Positions 37,475 to 48,716 of a stretch of DNA of 64,000 bases are shown here, in pieces. The notes under the pieces were generated by a model. The model was not told where the DNA came from. It saw only the letters and a program-made list of their open reading frames with translations, and made no database searches. The position numbers and the translations under genes are program-made. The stretch is taken from assembly GCF_030272615.1 (NCBI RefSeq), contig NC_081408.1, positions 624,493,912 through 624,557,911 of the forward strand. The letters run 5' to 3'. Within the stretch, counting starts at the first letter, position 1. Every line of letters begins with the position of its first letter. The stretch comes from Cryptomeria japonica (Eukaryota; Streptophyta; Pinopsida; Cupressales; Cupressaceae).

Positions 37475-37976
37475 AGACATGCCTACTCAAACCCACATCC
37501 TCACCCAAAGAATGACGAGGCAAATTGTAGTCAGTACAATGCCAAGCAAGTCCTCTCAAGCTAGCAAGTCAAAAAATCAGCAAGGACCACAAGGGCACAA
37601 GCCAACAACTCTTCATCATCCCAGCATGTGCCCATTGCCAAACAAAGTTTATTCCAAAATGCGAAGAGCGGGGATGATGATTCTGAGGAACCAAAAAAGA
37701 GAAACTGAAGACATGTAATTACTCCAGACATGCCTACTCAAACCCACACCCTCACCCAAAGAATGACGAGGCAAATTGTAGTCAGTACAATGCCAAGCAA
37801 GTCCTCTCAAGCTAGCAAGTCAGGAAATCAGCAAGGACCACAAGGGCACAAGCCAACAACTCTTCATCATCCCAGCATGTGGCCATTGCCAAACAAAGTT
37901 TATTCCAAAATGCCAAGGGTGGGGATGATGATTCTGATGAGCAAAAAAAGTGTAACTGAAAAGGCTAATGATCCTC
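37475..37976 (+). repeat. Two-copy tandem duplication, unit 251 bp
   Basis: Copy 1 begins at 37,475 and copy 2 at 37,726, with the block ACATGCCTACTCAAACCCAC at the start of each. Both contain near-identical plus-strand frames of 79 and 89 codons. An alternative frame gives a GDDDSEEPKK-like acidic/basic peptide in copy 1 and a similar one in copy 2, so the original frame is unclear. The duplication lies upstream of the coiled-coil pseudogene on the same strand and may belong to it. Confidence 0.9.
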
Positions 37977-38732
37977 CCCAAAAGGCAAAGGAAAAATGAA
38001 AGCAACCAAGAGCCAAAGAAAACATAGACAAACCACAAGCCCACTATAAGTATCTCTTCTTCCCCTCCTCCCACTACAATTATTTCCAAAATTGTTCCTC
38101 CCTTCACCCGATAATAAGCAACCTCCCAATCCTTCCTTTAACAGTAAGTTGCATGCTAGGTGTCACTTGGGTAGCAATGCAACAATATGTGCAGCCTGCT
38201 CGCTAGTATTAATTTCCTCCTCAATTCTTCCCTTCTCCCTACCCTCCTCCAACAAGTCAATATTAGATGGTGTAGCCTTTCCCTATCAATTCCGCACTTA
38301 ACAAGTGCCTCCCCCTCATAAAATTGGAATCCCTTCAGTTTTCCAACCCTTGGGTCCTCTTGCCTCCACCCCTTCTAAGTCTATGCAAGATCCTACTTTT
38401 CAAACCATCACCACTCCCCATCCTACACAATAATTGGCACTACCCCATCCCATCTTCTCCCCAAGTGCCACTCGCTTCACACAAAAGATCAGCTGCACTT
38501 AGAGAATCTACTCTCCATCACCAACAAATGCAACTAGTCTAAGTAAAGGTGCAGAGGAAAGAAATGAAGAGGAAGAGTAAACAAAATGTTGCATGTGCAA
38601 CTAAAAGGGTTAGGACAAAAGAAAACCTAGTGAAAGAAGAAATTCATTTCACCATTTCACACCCTTGGTGAACAAGCTTGAGACCCAAATGCAAGCCACA
38701 AATTATGAGGCATAAGCCATCACAATGATAAT

Positions 38733-39971
38733 ATGAAAGACACATGGATGGATGACAAGATAGAGCTACAACAAGAAGAGATTGAGGTGGTGTCCTCCAA
38801 GTTGACTTTATTAGAGAGGAAGCTCAAGAAGAAATATGCATATCTTGAACAAGTCAAGTTGAATTTGAAGGTCATGGAGCTAAAAGCTAAGTCACTAGAA
38901 GGCCAAATGACTACCATATCAAATATGGTTTTTGAGTTAGCAAACAAATAAGTTGTGGTGCCAAAGTAGATATAAGAGGCACACGTCAATCTTACCAAGG
39001 CAAAAATAAAGTTGGCACAAACGAACAACCAAATGGTAACCAAGAAAGCCACCAAGTATATCTTGCAAAAACAAGTGAACAATCTGAAGACAAAGCTCTT
39101 CCAAGAACAAGCCAATGTAGGTGTGCAAACAATAGAGATTCAAGCCCTCAAAACTATGAGATCTCCAAGCTCAAAAATACAATGAATAATCAGCAACAAA
39201 CAATATAGAGACATAAGGGAAAAAGAAACAAACCTACAAATCAGACTAAAAACCTCCAAGGGGGAGATGGTGAACTTAATGAAGCAGCTATGAGAACTAA
39301 AGCCATCCACAAGTTCCCTTGAATTGATCAAGGCCCTATGCAAACCATATTAAAGGTCTATAATAGAGGCGACAACACCTATGGTCCTAGCATTGCAATT
39401 CATGAAGACAGCTCAAAATTTGAGAATCAAAGTGCAAGCAAAGGTCAATAATGCATCAATAGATCTCTCACAAATGTTTGCAAGTGACAAAGTTTGTGTG
39501 AAGAAGCTCTACAATATCTTGTAGTACAAGTTGGTCTCGATAGGAATAATGCGCAAAATCCATGCCACCTAAAAGATCAATGATATTTTGTGTAAGGATG
39601 AAATTGTCCAAAAGAGTGAAGATCAATTGGCTATGTTGGGGCAAACAATAGTGGGTATGAGAGTCGGCATTGCTCAATTGGAGCAACAAGGATTACCCTC
39701 ACCACTCGCTGCAAGCTAGAGTGTTGATCTATGGTGAATTTTTAAGCTAATGAAAGCACAGGTCAAGGAAAAATCAACATTTCATGGATGTTCTCAAGCA
39801 CCCTCTATCGATGATGTGCAAGAAATTTTCAAGCCCTTAACAAAGTTAGAGGCACTCATTCAAACAAGCACGGCCAAGGTTCAAGGAATTTCCTATAGAG
39901 AAACTATTGAGCTAGAACGTTGCTTTAGAGCACTAAAAAAATTGAAATGCCTATACAAAAATATTGGATAA
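38733..39971 (+). pseudogene. Decayed coiled-coil protein frame, unidentified
   Basis: One plus-strand frame stays in register for about 410 codons, broken only by in-frame stops at 38,949, 38,964, 38,970, 39,180, 39,288, 39,351, 39,522, 39,570, 39,717 and 39,735. The peptide is dominated by charged heptad-like stretches with many Glu, Lys, Gln and Leu, as in a coiled coil, from about 38,750 to 39,290. A second block covers 39,750-39,971. Nearly every stop is one C-to-T change from CAA, CAG or CGA. A frameshift lies just upstream, where similar sequence continues in another frame from about 38,640. I recognise no family. It lies beyond the 3' end of Gypsy element A on the opposite strand, so it could be an accessory frame of another retroelement. 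Confidence 0.5.
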
Positions 39972-40699
39972 CATAGATTTGGGTTCCTTGCTCTTTCTCA
40001 TACAAAAAAACCCTTGCAAGTTGCCATAACTAGAGTGAAACTTCACTAAAAATGGAAAAATCCTTTTTCCGATATAATTAAAAGCTTTTGAAAGTTTGAG
40101 CAATAGGTGTGTATGATCACACCACATCATTTGTCATCTAAACAAGGATCTATCGTTTGCAATGGAGAGTTTCTAAAGCAGATCCCCAATGTTGCAACAC
40201 ATCAATGTGGCATGCTAGTCACTTACTTTACAATGCCAAAGTCCTTGTTGGCAAAGAGCACCACCTTTCATTTCCTTTTGTGTTTTGTCCATGAGGCTTC
40301 CTAACAAATGCCATGTTGCATGCTTCTAGGACATCAAGGCAGAAGGTTATAATACTTTCCTCCTATAGTAGTATGACTTGTCTAATATGCTACGTCAATC
40401 AAGGTCTAACAGCCCACAAAGAATGGGGCCCATTCCTCAACTATTCTTGCCTAGCAACTAATTATTGAAGCTCGAGGCTTCTACAAGGACTCTCCATGCC
40501 CTTCAAATACAGAAATGTAACATTCAATGAGCATTTAGCTGCTCATTTTTCAACTCTCTATCATTGTGGAGGTAGGTTTTGGAAAGCACTCAAAGACCAG
40601 CAGCCACCTCCCCAAACACAACAATCAATCTCATCCCCCCTAACAATTGCATCTATGGAGCAAAGACTTAGAAATTAAAATTGAGTACAGAGAGATCTA
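39972..40699. other. Unannotated; possible continuation of the coiled-coil frame
   Basis: The plus-strand frame continues with more frequent stops to about 40,100. Beyond that I see only short frames and no domain. Confidence 0.4.
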
Positions 40700-43551
40700 T
40701 TGTGGACAGAGAGATCTTTGGAAAGCTTTTTTTCTCAGATGAGCAAGAACAAGATCACCAACAAATTGACCTCTTTCCTCTTCTGATCAGCTATCTTCTT
40801 GTACTTGTTCGTACTTTCTTCAAGCTTCATTTTCAGCTATACAAGCAAGTCTTGAATTGCACTTTCAAATTCTTCACCATCAGCACTTCTCATCTCCATT
40901 TTACCCAAATTCCTTAGTTCATACACTCCTCTAGGATGCATACCATTCATGATTTGAAAAGGACTCATACCCATACTTCTGTTAGGTGAGTCATTGTATG
41001 CAAATTCTGATTGTGCAAGCACTAAATCCCACTGTTTTGGATGCATACTAACCAAGCTTCTCAAGATGTTTCCAAGGCTTCTATTGACTACTTTTGTTTG
41101 ACCATCAGTCTGAGGATGGTAAGCTGAACTGAAACTCAAATTAGTGTCCCACTTCTTCCATAAAGTCCTCCAAAAGTTTCCTACAAATTTAGTCTCTATC
41201 AAATACGATGCTCCTTTGAAGTCCATGTAATCTAACTATCTCTTTGAAGAACAAATTAGCAATGTTAATAGCATCACTTGTCCTTGTAAATAAAATGAAA
41301 TGAGCCATCTTTGAGAACCTATCAACTACCACAAAGATTGAATCATGCCCCTTTTGAGTTCTTGGTAGACAAAGTACAAAGTCCATGCTAAATCCCATGG
41401 CCTGTTGGAGATTGACAACAGCTGATACAAACATACATTTTGGCTGCTCCCTTTGGCATGCTGGCACACTTTACACCTCTCTACAAACTTCTTTAACATT
41501 TTGCTCATACCTGGCCAATAATAGTGTGCACTTCATTGGGCTAGTGTCTTGTTTTGCCCAAAATGCCCTGCCAAGCTGCCACTATGTTTCTCCTTTAGCA
41601 AGTTCTCTCTCATGGAACTTCTTGGACTGCAAAGTTGGCTGCCTTTGAACAGTAGACCCTCTTGTATCATGAAATCCATCCAAGGACTTCTATCCCCGAT
41701 AAGAGGATCCACACATGCTTCATATGCCCCCTTAAAGTCTTTATCTTCCTTGTACATCTCTTTCAAGTCATCAAATCCCAATATACTTACTTTGGATTCC
41801 TGCATGATCAAGCTCCTTCTACTCAGAGCATCTACAACTTTGTTAGTTTGGCCACTCTTATGCTTGATAAAAGAGGTAAAATTTTACAAAAACTCAATCC
41901 ATTTTACATGCCTTTGATTTAATTTGTTTTGGTTACTAATAAACTGTAAGGCATGATTATCAATGTACAATATAAATTCTTTAGGCATTAAATAATGCCT
42001 CAATTTCTTCAAAGCTTGCACAAGAGCATAAAATTCTTTGTCATATGAAGAATACTTCTTTTTTGCATCATTGAGTTTCTCACTGCAGTAAGCAATTGGC
42101 TTACCTTCTTGACTTAGGACAGCACCTATAACAGCCCCACTAGCATCACATTCCACTTGGAAAAGTTTAGCAAAATCAGGTAAAGCTAGAATAGGTTATT
42201 CTATAATCCTTTTTTTCAGGAATTGAAAGCTTCTTTCAGCTTCCTTGGACCATTGGAATAGCTGCTTATTTCCCTTTTAATTGTTTCCACAATTGGAGCA
42301 CAAATTTCACTGAAGTTTCTTATAAACTTCCTATAAAAGATAGCTAGACCATGAAAACTTCTTACCTCAAAGACATTCCTTGGAGTTGGCCACTCTACTA
42401 TGGCTTTGACCTTGTCGTTGTCCATCTTCAAACTTTCTTGTGATACAACAAATCCCAAGTAGATCAACTCTGTCTTCATGAAAGTACACTTTTTAAGATT
42501 AATCAACAATTTCTCTTTTTGTAACCGATTTAGAACCATTTTGAGATGTCTAAGGTGCTCCTCCTTTGAATGAGTATAAACCAAAATATCATATAGGTAG
42601 ACAATAACAAATTTACCTATGAATTCCTTTAGTACCTCATTCATGAGTCTCACGAAGGTACCTGCGACATTTGTTAACCCAAATGGCATCAGTAGCCATT
42701 CATAGAGCCCATCACTTGTCTTGAATATTGTTTTCCATTCATCACCCTCTCTGATTCTTATCTGAGGATATCCACTTTTTAAATCTCTCTTAGAAAAATA
42801 TCTTGAACCACTTAGACAATCCATCAAATCATCAATTCGAGGCAAAGGATATCTATACCTGATTGTGATTTTGTTGATGACTCTTGAATTTGTACAAATT
42901 CTCCAACTTCCATCCTTTGGACTCTACATTGTTGAAACAGCACAAGGACTCAAACTTTCTCTTACTAGTCCTTTGTTCAACAACTCTTGTACCTAATTCT
43001 TGATTTCTTCATTTTCCTTTGGAGTCATCTTGTAAGCTACTTTGTTCGGTAAATAGGCTCCTAGAATGAGATCTACATGATGGCTAACGCATCTCATTGG
43101 AGGTAATTCATTAGGTAAGTCATCCACGACAATATCAACAAACTCATTCAACAAATTTTGAATTTCTTCAAGCAAATCAATCAACTTTGTGCTAGTAATA
43201 ACTGTCCTTGGCTTACCAGTTAGTGCAAAACTTACCTCCTCATCTTTGATTTGATGTAAGAATTATTTTCCACTTACCATCAATACTTTAAGACTAACTT
43301 CCTCAACTGCGTTCTCATTCTTAAGAGGTATGAGTGTGTGCTTCTTTCCATCCTTTTCAAAAGTATATGTATTACATCTTCCGTCGTGAATTGCCTTCCT
43401 GTCAAACTGACAAGGCCTACCTAAAAGAACATGACAAACATCCACTGGCATAACATCGCATATTACCTGGTCTTTGTAACTCCCTATCTGTAACTCCACT
43501 CGACATTGTTCATTTACCAACATCTGATGTCCTTTTTGCAGCCAAGATACC
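40700..43551 (-). pseudogene. Element A pol: protease C-terminus, RT, RNase H and integrase (Ty3/Gypsy)
   Basis: Minus-strand order is protease C-terminal half (43,551-43,263, with DVCHVLLGRP), linker (43,184-42,993), RT (42,845-42,216), RNase H (42,156-41,884, with DAS, YDKEF and IDNH), integrase zinc finger (H...H at 41,570-41,550; C-K-V-C at about 41,460) and integrase core and tail (41,467-40,700). The RT motif reads YLYD where YLDD is expected. In the integrase the Glu of the GQTE-VVN motif is Lys. Frameshifts lie near 42,250, 41,470 and 41,220, plus several stops. The left end stops near 40,700 in the integrase tail; no 3' LTR was found. The frame is cut at 43,551 by C copy 2 and resumes at 60,242. 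Confidence 0.88.
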
Positions 43552-44066
43552 TGTTGTGACGTATTCACACATCGCCCCATTGTAAATGGGGACCCCTGCT
43601 TTTTCCTTTCTAGGGTTAGTTTTCTTTGCTTAGTTGTCTGGTCTTGGCTTTTAGCCTTTGCATTTGAGAATTGTCAGAAGGCTCGTTAGGATAGGATGGT
43701 CTGCTTAGGCTCAAATTGGCCAGTAGGTGGTCCAGGTCAGGGTCTCTTCAAAGGCCTTCTCTAGGTCAGGCCTTTGCTCTTGTTTCTAGGTTAAGTCTTG
43801 ATTGAGTTTGACGAAGTCCTTATATCCTACTGGGAGTCTTGCCTTTTTGACCTGTGTCATTGAATTAAGGAAGTGAATGGTTTGTGAGTGAGTATCATCA
43901 AGGATTTTCCCTTTGAGGGTTTGAGATTGGTCCAGTTGATGAATGATGAAGTTCTAGGCATTAATTGATGTGAAACTGGCCTATTTATCCTTGGAGAACA
44001 CCTAATGATCAAGTCTGGACTTGAAAATTTGGAGAAAGGTCAAGAATTTGAGCATTTTAGAGAATT
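43552..44066 (+). mobile_element. Left part of the C copy 2 5' LTR
   Basis: It matches the starts of the other two C LTRs through TGTTGTGA..TTCACACATCGCC and the following CCCCATT-GTA-AATGGGG. It then diverges more but keeps the TAGTTGTCT and CTTTTAGCCTTT words of copy 1. The right edge, where B's RT begins, is set to within a few bases. Confidence 0.75.
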
Positions 44067-45073
44067 TGAACTCCTTGGTGTAGTTGGGACAAACCAAGAC
44101 GGGTGCATGAGCAATTGCATCTTTGATATCATTGAATGTTGCTCTTCCTTCTGAATTCCAATGGAAAGCAAACTTTCCTTTCATCATATCCACAATATGA
44201 CGAGTCTTTTCTGCAAAGTTAGGAATGAATCTTCGCAGAAAATTTACCTTACCAAAGAAGGAATGAACAGCAGTCTTGTTGGATGGCAAAGGGAGATTCT
44301 GAATAGATTTAACCCTCTCAGGATCAACATTTATACCCTCCTTGGAAACAATATGACCAAGAAGTTTTCCCTCCGTCACCCCAAAAACTGACTTCTTGGG
44401 ATTGAGAGAGATGTCGTGCTTACAACATCTTTCAAGTACATCTTGTAAATGAAAAAGGTGATTCTCACGATCTTTAGAAAAAACTGTAAGATCATCAAGA
44501 TACACTACAATATACCTTCCCACAATACCACGGAAAGCCAAGTCCATAGCCCGTTGGAAAGTGGCCCCTGCATTGATCAACCCAAAAGGCATTCTGCGAT
44601 AGGCAAATGTACCCCATGGAGTAGTAAATGTAGTCTTATGTTGATCAAGTTCACTAACCTCAATCTGATTGTATCCCGAAAATCCATCTAGCATAGATAG
44701 CATCTCGAAACCTATCACCGTTTGCAAAACTTGATCCATGATTGGCAATGGATAATTATCCTTGAGTGATAGCTGATTAAGATTTCTGAAATCAACACAT
44801 ACGCATTTCTCCATTCTTCTTACGCACCGGCACTATGTTCGCCAACCATGTTGAATGATGGATGGGAAAAATAATCTGAGCATCAAGCATCTTTTGAACT
44901 TCAGAAAGAATTGTACCTGAAATCTTCGGATTATACTAGCGTTGCTTCTGTCTGAAAGGTTCTGCACCAAGCTTAAGAGGAATGTCATGCTGCACTTCCT
45001 TGGGTTGAAAGGATTTTAGATCATCATATCAGTATGCCAAGACATCACGGTATTGGCGCAAGAGCTGAATAAA
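44067..45073 (-). pseudogene. Element B reverse transcriptase (Ty3/Gypsy)
   Basis: The RT domain starts near 45,070 in the frame of the upstream ORF but with stops at 45,074, 45,026 and 44,939. A 2-base deletion in a TG run at about 44,803 moves it into the frame open from 44,814 to 44,002. The catalytic motif YLDD is intact (VVYLDDLTVFS), as are TTFTTPWGTFAYRRMPFGL and the LGHIVS element. The frame runs into the domain after RT as far as a CPNYTKEF stretch at about 44,070 and is then replaced by C-family LTR sequence. The usual RNase H and integrase are missing. Confidence 0.85.
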
Positions 45074-47056
45074 CTAATCTCTCTCATCTGAAGTGCAGTT
45101 ATTGCCAATATTGACAAACTTTGGATCTTCACCAAAACCAATATTATATTTCTCATATCCCATAGGAGAATCAACACTTTCTTGTTGTCGTCTCTTGATA
45201 TAATGATCATGTTGATCGAAAAGCTTTTCAAGAGAAACCAACCCCTTGGGAATTTTATTTCCTTTCAGCTGAAGGATATTTTCATTCAACTCGGATGATG
45301 TTTCAGACATTGAATCTGATGGCGAAGAAGTAGGAGAATTACTTCCTTCAAAATACAGGTTGTTGAAACCATCCTCAGCTTGCAAGAAATTATTAATCTG
45401 CTTGTCATCATTGAAGATCTGCCAATGATCCCAATTGTCAGGCACACTAGGTCTGCAAATTATCTCAATAATATATTTATCTTGACCGAAGTCAAGATGG
45501 GGAATTAATGAAGTAGCTGAAACAGCAAGAGAATCAGCCCTATCATTGTATTCACGAGGAACAACTAAGATATTAAAAGAATCAAAATCTTCAATATTTT
45601 CCCATACCAAATTGCGGTAATGCTTGAGTCTGTCATTCTTAGTTTGATATATATTTCTCACTTGACAAACAATTAATTCTGCATCACCTAGGGCATGAAG
45701 ATTTCTGATTCCTCTTTTCAAAGAAACGCTCATCCCTAACAAAAGCGACTCGTATTCAGCCGTATTGTTAGTATTAGCAAATTGCAACTTGAAAGAGTAA
45801 GGGAAGATCTCTCCCTTAGGAGATATAAGAACTACACCAGCTCCGGATCCATTTGTAGCGCAGCTGCCATCAAATTCAAGAGTCCACACATCATTTGAAC
45901 TGTTGTTTTCATTGGAATGATTAGAGTTGACTTCATCCGAGACGGGTGCATTATGAAAAGAAAAGTTGTCATCTTCCTCCATAGGAGAAGATGAACTTTC
46001 CTCTTGAGTAGATGACGAGTGAGACTCATCTTGTTGAGAAGGTAATGAAATACTTTCATCAGCAACAAGAGATGAGACTTCTTCAACCATAACATATGAA
46101 CTAGATGACCCATCTTCTGATGCTTGATCCTGATCAGTATCAACAAACTTTTCATTTGCTGAAAGTAGTGAAATGTCGGAGCTGCTAGAAGAATAATCTT
46201 CAGCGAATTCTGAAATTTCATCAATATGTAAATAATAATTCCCGAAACCTGAAGATTCAAAAAGAATCTGAGCATGGGGATCATTAGACTTGACAACCAT
46301 GTACTTGGTTTCTCTTTCAGGAATTAACTTCTGCACAACACCTTTGACAAGTATTCTTGCTTCCGTCATATCCATGTTGAGTTCACCTCCAACATCCTTA
46401 CAAAAATTACGGCCAAGTAACATTCCATATGATGCAGGAACGTCAGCCACCAAGACAGTCATCTTTATTTTATTATCCGGAAAAGCAGCAAATGCAAATT
46501 GAGCATCCTTGATTTGCCCAATAAGAGGCACTTGTTTGTTCGCCATGGAATAACAATGACCAAAGATTTTGGTCAAGGTCAGCCCCAAAGCTTGAGCAAC
46601 TTTTGCGGGCATGACGTTATCAGAAGCACCAGAATCCAAAACACAATTGCTCAATTGAAAACCATTGATCAACAAAGAAAAGTAAAAGGGTTCTATCTTT
46701 CCTTGGGTGGCGGATGGAATGGTCACCAAATGATTGGGCAAATTCTTGGGTTCTTGTGGAATGGTGTTTTCAAGTATAGGACGAGTCTCCTTACTTTTAA
46801 CAAAATCAGCTAATCTATCAAATTGATCAAGATTAGCTTGTAAATACTCAACTTCAGACATTTGAATCTTAGTCTTCCTAGCATGGTCAATAATATCAAA
46901 AGCTTGAAATGAACCAGCTAGAAAGGGATTAACATTGTCCGATAGTGGTTTGGGGTTGGGCATACTGGGCTTGGGATCAACAGATGAAGCAAGAGTAGGA
47001 CTTTTGTTACTTACTTGGATTTTCGCTGCATCCTTTGAAATATAGGGCAGCGGTGT
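45074..47056 (-). pseudogene. Element B protease plus RNase H-like domain, upstream of RT
   Basis: The longest open frame in the window (629 codons from the Met at 46,963) is in register with gag across a TGA at 47,057. Residue numbers are from that Met. Retropepsin occupies about 85-215 with active site D110-S-G-A-S. Residues 255-358 are an acidic, Ser-rich linker. A type I RNase H fold follows at about 359-485 with all expected acids: D365 (DGSCATNGSGAG), E404 (NNTAEYES), D427 (LGDAELIV) and D477 (NDRADSLA). It resembles the additional, archaeal-type RNase H of Tat-lineage Gypsy elements more than the ordinary Gypsy RNase H. In Tat elements I know it follows RT and RNase H; here it precedes RT. 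A low-complexity linker leads to the TAG at 45,074. Activity of this copy is unlikely. Confidence 0.85.
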
Positions 47057-48396
47057 TCAACTTTTAGCAATAATAACAGGTGGTTGTAAATCACTTGCGA
47101 TCTTTTCGGCTTCTTCTTGTTGGGCCAACCGGGTCTGGGATCTTGTCATTACAGCAAATGCTTGGCTATGAGTCCTTTCGGCAACAACAGAGTCATCATA
47201 GTGCATGTAACGTATAGTAGAGTCGCCAGCCACTTCTTCTTCTTCTTCTTGTCGAGGAAGAGCAACTTCGTCGGACTGATAATCAAAATAAGAAGACTCA
47301 TTTTGATCAGTCTCATAATAGCCAACCGCTGCCTTTGAAGGAGGTGGCTCAAGCGCAAGTCTCTCCGGAGGGGGAGGCACCTTGGGTTGATTCTTGGCAG
47401 CATAACTGGCAGCAGTATTAGGATATGTCCTTCTTGGGATATCCTTGTATGGTCTGGGGTAGGAATTCTGAGATGCTTCTTTAAAGCAAAAAGTTCATTT
47501 GCTAATTTCTGCACCATAGGATCGATAGAACCAAAAAATGAACCCTCCATATGTGAACATCCTTTGGACCGATTAGAATCCTTTTTGATCTTACCAGCGA
47601 GGATCAAATTGTCCTCAATTTCAGTAGCCATTGATTGAGCAACTTCTAAATCAGTAGGAGATGCTCGCCTTAAGAAGAAGCTGACCTCGGGCAACTCAGT
47701 GTTAATGAAAAAATACTTGAGGTTCTCAGGAGTAGGTTTAGAATTGACAGGAAATCGATTTGCTAATTTGTTGAATTTAGCAATGAATTCGTGCATGCCT
47801 TCATGCGTGTCCTTCTTCATTTGTGTCAACTAGGCCAACAAAGCGTGTTCATCTTCCGCAAGCTTAAAACGTTCCTCGAACTTGTCTCTCAACGAGTTCC
47901 AAGAAACAATCGAACCAGCAGTAAGATTGAAAAACCAATCTGCTGCAATACCTTGAAGAGTCTCTATAAACAAACGAACAACAAAATCTTGATGTTCAAC
48001 TCCAAGAACACCACATGCCATATAGAAAGACTTGACATGTTCATCAAGGTGTTGCTTTCCATCGCCATAGAATTTGGGAAGATTTTTACGAGAACCTTGT
48101 GGAAGTGGATGAAGAGGTGGGGTTAAAGCCAAAGAACCAAAAGCTACTCCCCATGGACCAGGAGGAGGAAGCGGAGGTGGATTAGCCATATTAGATAATG
48201 AAGGAATCAGTGGTTTGAAAAAGAAAGAGGAATTTTCACTTGGGATAGATTTCTTCTTCCTTGAAGGAGGATAACTTGTGGTTCGTGAAAGGCAAGATGT
48301 ACTAGTGAGCAAAAAGAATCTAGCTCTTTCAGCGGGAGAGATTTCTTCAGAATATTCGCCTTTCTTCCGACGAACGTAAACACGCAAACTTTCCAC
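47057..48396 (-). pseudogene. Element B gag
   Basis: The frame starts at 48,396 (a Met at about 48,189 is an alternative start). It contains a plant Gypsy capsid segment: KNLPKFYGDG...HVKSFYMAC, VVRLFIETLQGIAADWF and SLRDKFEERF. A TAG at 47,830 interrupts it between HALLA and the next capsid block, followed in the same frame by HEFIAKFNKL. A single-base loss near 47,480 shifts the frame. The remainder continues 47,460-47,057 with a Pro-rich segment and an acidic EEEEE stretch and ends at TGA 47,057. The protease frame then continues directly, so gag and pol were one frame. I found no CCHC knuckle. The leader and primer site lie just upstream. Confidence 0.82.
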
Positions 48397-48435
48397 CTTA
48401 GAGAAATAAAAGTATTTCCAAGTTCTTCTTTTAAA

Positions 48436-48716
48436 AACAGCAAGACACTAGTCTTCAAACGAAAGCATGAGGCTTCCGAATGCGTCTGTGTCCTTAGCAG
48501 ATTCGAAAAGAATCTGTTGGTGTTTCAGATGGGCCAAACAAATTTATATCAGAGATTTATAAGATAGAATTACCAAAGTACTTCAACTCTCTCAATCCCT
48601 AGCAAAAAACAAAAGAAAGGTTATTCTGAAAACAACAAGACACTAGACCTCAAACAGAAGCGTGAGGCTTCCGAATGCGTCCGTATCCCCAGCAGAGTCG
48701 CCAAAAAACTGTTGGT
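48436..48716 (-). repeat. Duplicated leader and primer-site region of element B
   Basis: Bases 48,436-48,521 and 48,631-48,716 are diverged direct copies offset by 195 bp. Both include CAAGACACTAG, GAGGCTTCCGAATGCGTC and the LTR edge TGTTGGT. Only the outer copy keeps a good primer site; the inner one has a degraded equivalent (TGTCCTTAGCAGATTCG). Confidence 0.8.
48686..48703 (-). other. Primer-binding site of element B
   Basis: The minus strand reads TGGCGACTCTGCTGGGGA, the type of site found in Tat/Ogre-like plant Gypsy elements, which I recall as complementary to a tRNA-Arg 3' end. It lies six bases from the LTR edge at 48,710. The tRNA identity was not checked. Confidence 0.75.

Noticed and set aside
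44161-48126. Plus-strand frames opposite element B
   Set aside because: They are shadows of the minus-strand gag, protease, RNase H and RT coding sequence.
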